Below, piece after piece: positions 63,608-64,000 of a stretch of DNA of 64,000 bases. Location: NCBI RefSeq assembly GCF_022369515.1, contig NZ_CP059724.1, forward strand, positions 1,612,001-1,676,000. The letters are read 5' to 3'. Numbering within the stretch: position 1 is the first letter of the stretch; every line of letters starts with the position of its first letter. The stretch is from Paenibacillus sp. 19GGS1-52 (GTDB taxonomy: Bacteria > Bacillota > Bacilli > Paenibacillales > Paenibacillaceae). The notes under the pieces are model-generated. The model did no database searches, was not told where the DNA came from, and saw nothing but the letters and a program-made list of their open reading frames with translations. Position numbers and translations under genes: made by a program.

Positions 63608-64000
63608 ATGGGAGAAGCGATTGTCGTTACCTCAGGTAAAGGCGGAGTTGGCAAAACAACCACAACGGCCAATATTGGAACCGCGCTTGCACTGCAGGGT
63701 AAAAAAGTCTGTCTCGTCGATACCGATATTGGACTGCGTAATCTGGATGTAGTTATGGGACTTGAGAATCGTATTATTTATGATATTGTGGATGTGGCCG
63801 AGGGTAGATGCCGCCTTAATCAGGCATTGGTTAAGGACAAACGTTTTGATGAATTGTACATGCTGCCCGCAGCACAGACGAAGGACAAAACGGCTGTTAC
63901 TCCTGAACAGGTGAAGGATATCATCCTTGAATTAAAGAAGGAATATGAGTATATTCTGATTGATTGTCCCGCAGGAATTGAGCACGGCTTCCGTAATGCG
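63608..64000 (+). CDS. minD: septum site-determining ATPase MinD (3' truncated by window)
   Basis: 131 codons are visible. The deviant Walker A GKGGVGKTTTTANIG near residue 10, VCLVDTDIGLRNLDVVMGLE, ENRIIYDIVDVAEG and ILIDCPAGIEHGF (Walker B region) identify MinD, the membrane ATPase that positions MinC. AAGGGGTG lies about nine bases before the ATG at 63608, just after the minC stop. The frame is still open at the window end. Confidence 0.97.
   Translation, partial: MGEAIVVTSGKGGVGKTTTTANIGTALALQGKKVCLVDTDIGLRNLDVVMGLENRIIYDIVDVAEGRCRLNQALVKDKRFDELYMLPAAQTKDKTAVTPEQVKDIILELKKEYEYILIDCPAGIEHGFRNA

Overview
The window looks like a chromosomal segment of a Gram-positive spore former of the Paenibacillus type. 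This rests on gene content and order: a hemA-hemX-precorrin-2 dehydrogenase-hemC-cobA/hemD-hemB-hemL cluster followed by a SpoVID-like spore protein, a T-box-controlled valS, folC and murC, then SPOR protein, DUF4321, maf, radC, mreBCD and minCD. S-layer homology domains, LysR-linked sulfonate-type transport and strong GGAGG ribosome sites fit the same group. The species cannot be read from the sequence alone.

Layout. (1) Bases 1-15453 hold a surface polysaccharide locus: a CapD/FlaA1-like dehydratase (cut by the window edge), a stalk-domain protein, an initiating sugar-phosphate transferase, glycosyltransferases, UDP-glucose dehydrogenase, a UDP-glucuronate 4-epimerase-like enzyme, a hexapeptide acetyltransferase, a Wzx-like flippase and a Wzy-like polymerase. 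Its centre (about 8500-13640) is strikingly AT-rich, as expected for an exchanged serotype block. It ends in a decaying dTDP-rhamnose operon: an rmlA relic reduced to its two ends, a frameshifted rmlC and an intact rmlB. (2) Bases 15450-20000 hold accessory genes: a YdcF protein, small membrane proteins, an acyltransferase and an ArsB/NhaD-type transporter, with two copies of an unrecognised structured element. (3) Bases 20050-22940 (minus strand) form a purine salvage operon (phosphoribosyltransferase, IMP dehydrogenase, hypoxanthine phosphoribosyltransferase) behind a guanine-class purine riboswitch whose terminator arm contains the aptamer's own P1 strand, an arrangement that predicts switching ON with ligand. 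(4) 23197-25374 encodes an SLH-anchored surface protein with near-identical 252-bp repeats. (5) 25681-36039 is the tetrapyrrole cluster plus a pseudouridine synthase, broken by two repeat-filled intergenic stretches. (6) 36239-45466 holds a diguanylate cyclase, SpoVID-like protein, valine T-box, valS, folC and murC. (7) 45658-57120 is accessory: two tandem diguanylate cyclases, a phosphodiesterase broken in a C run, a LysR regulator next to a sulfonate/taurine-type ABC transporter, and two tandem glycosyltransferase paralogues, the second without its active-site motifs. (8) 57217-64000 is the cell shape and division block ending inside minD.

The most unusual signals are regulatory and repeat-like rather than a new enzyme system: the apparently ON-type guanine riboswitch, three families of intergenic palindromes or structured repeats, the rhamnose operon relics and the likely pseudoenzyme glycosyltransferase. 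No CRISPR array, rRNA, tRNA, insertion sequence or prophage was recognised.
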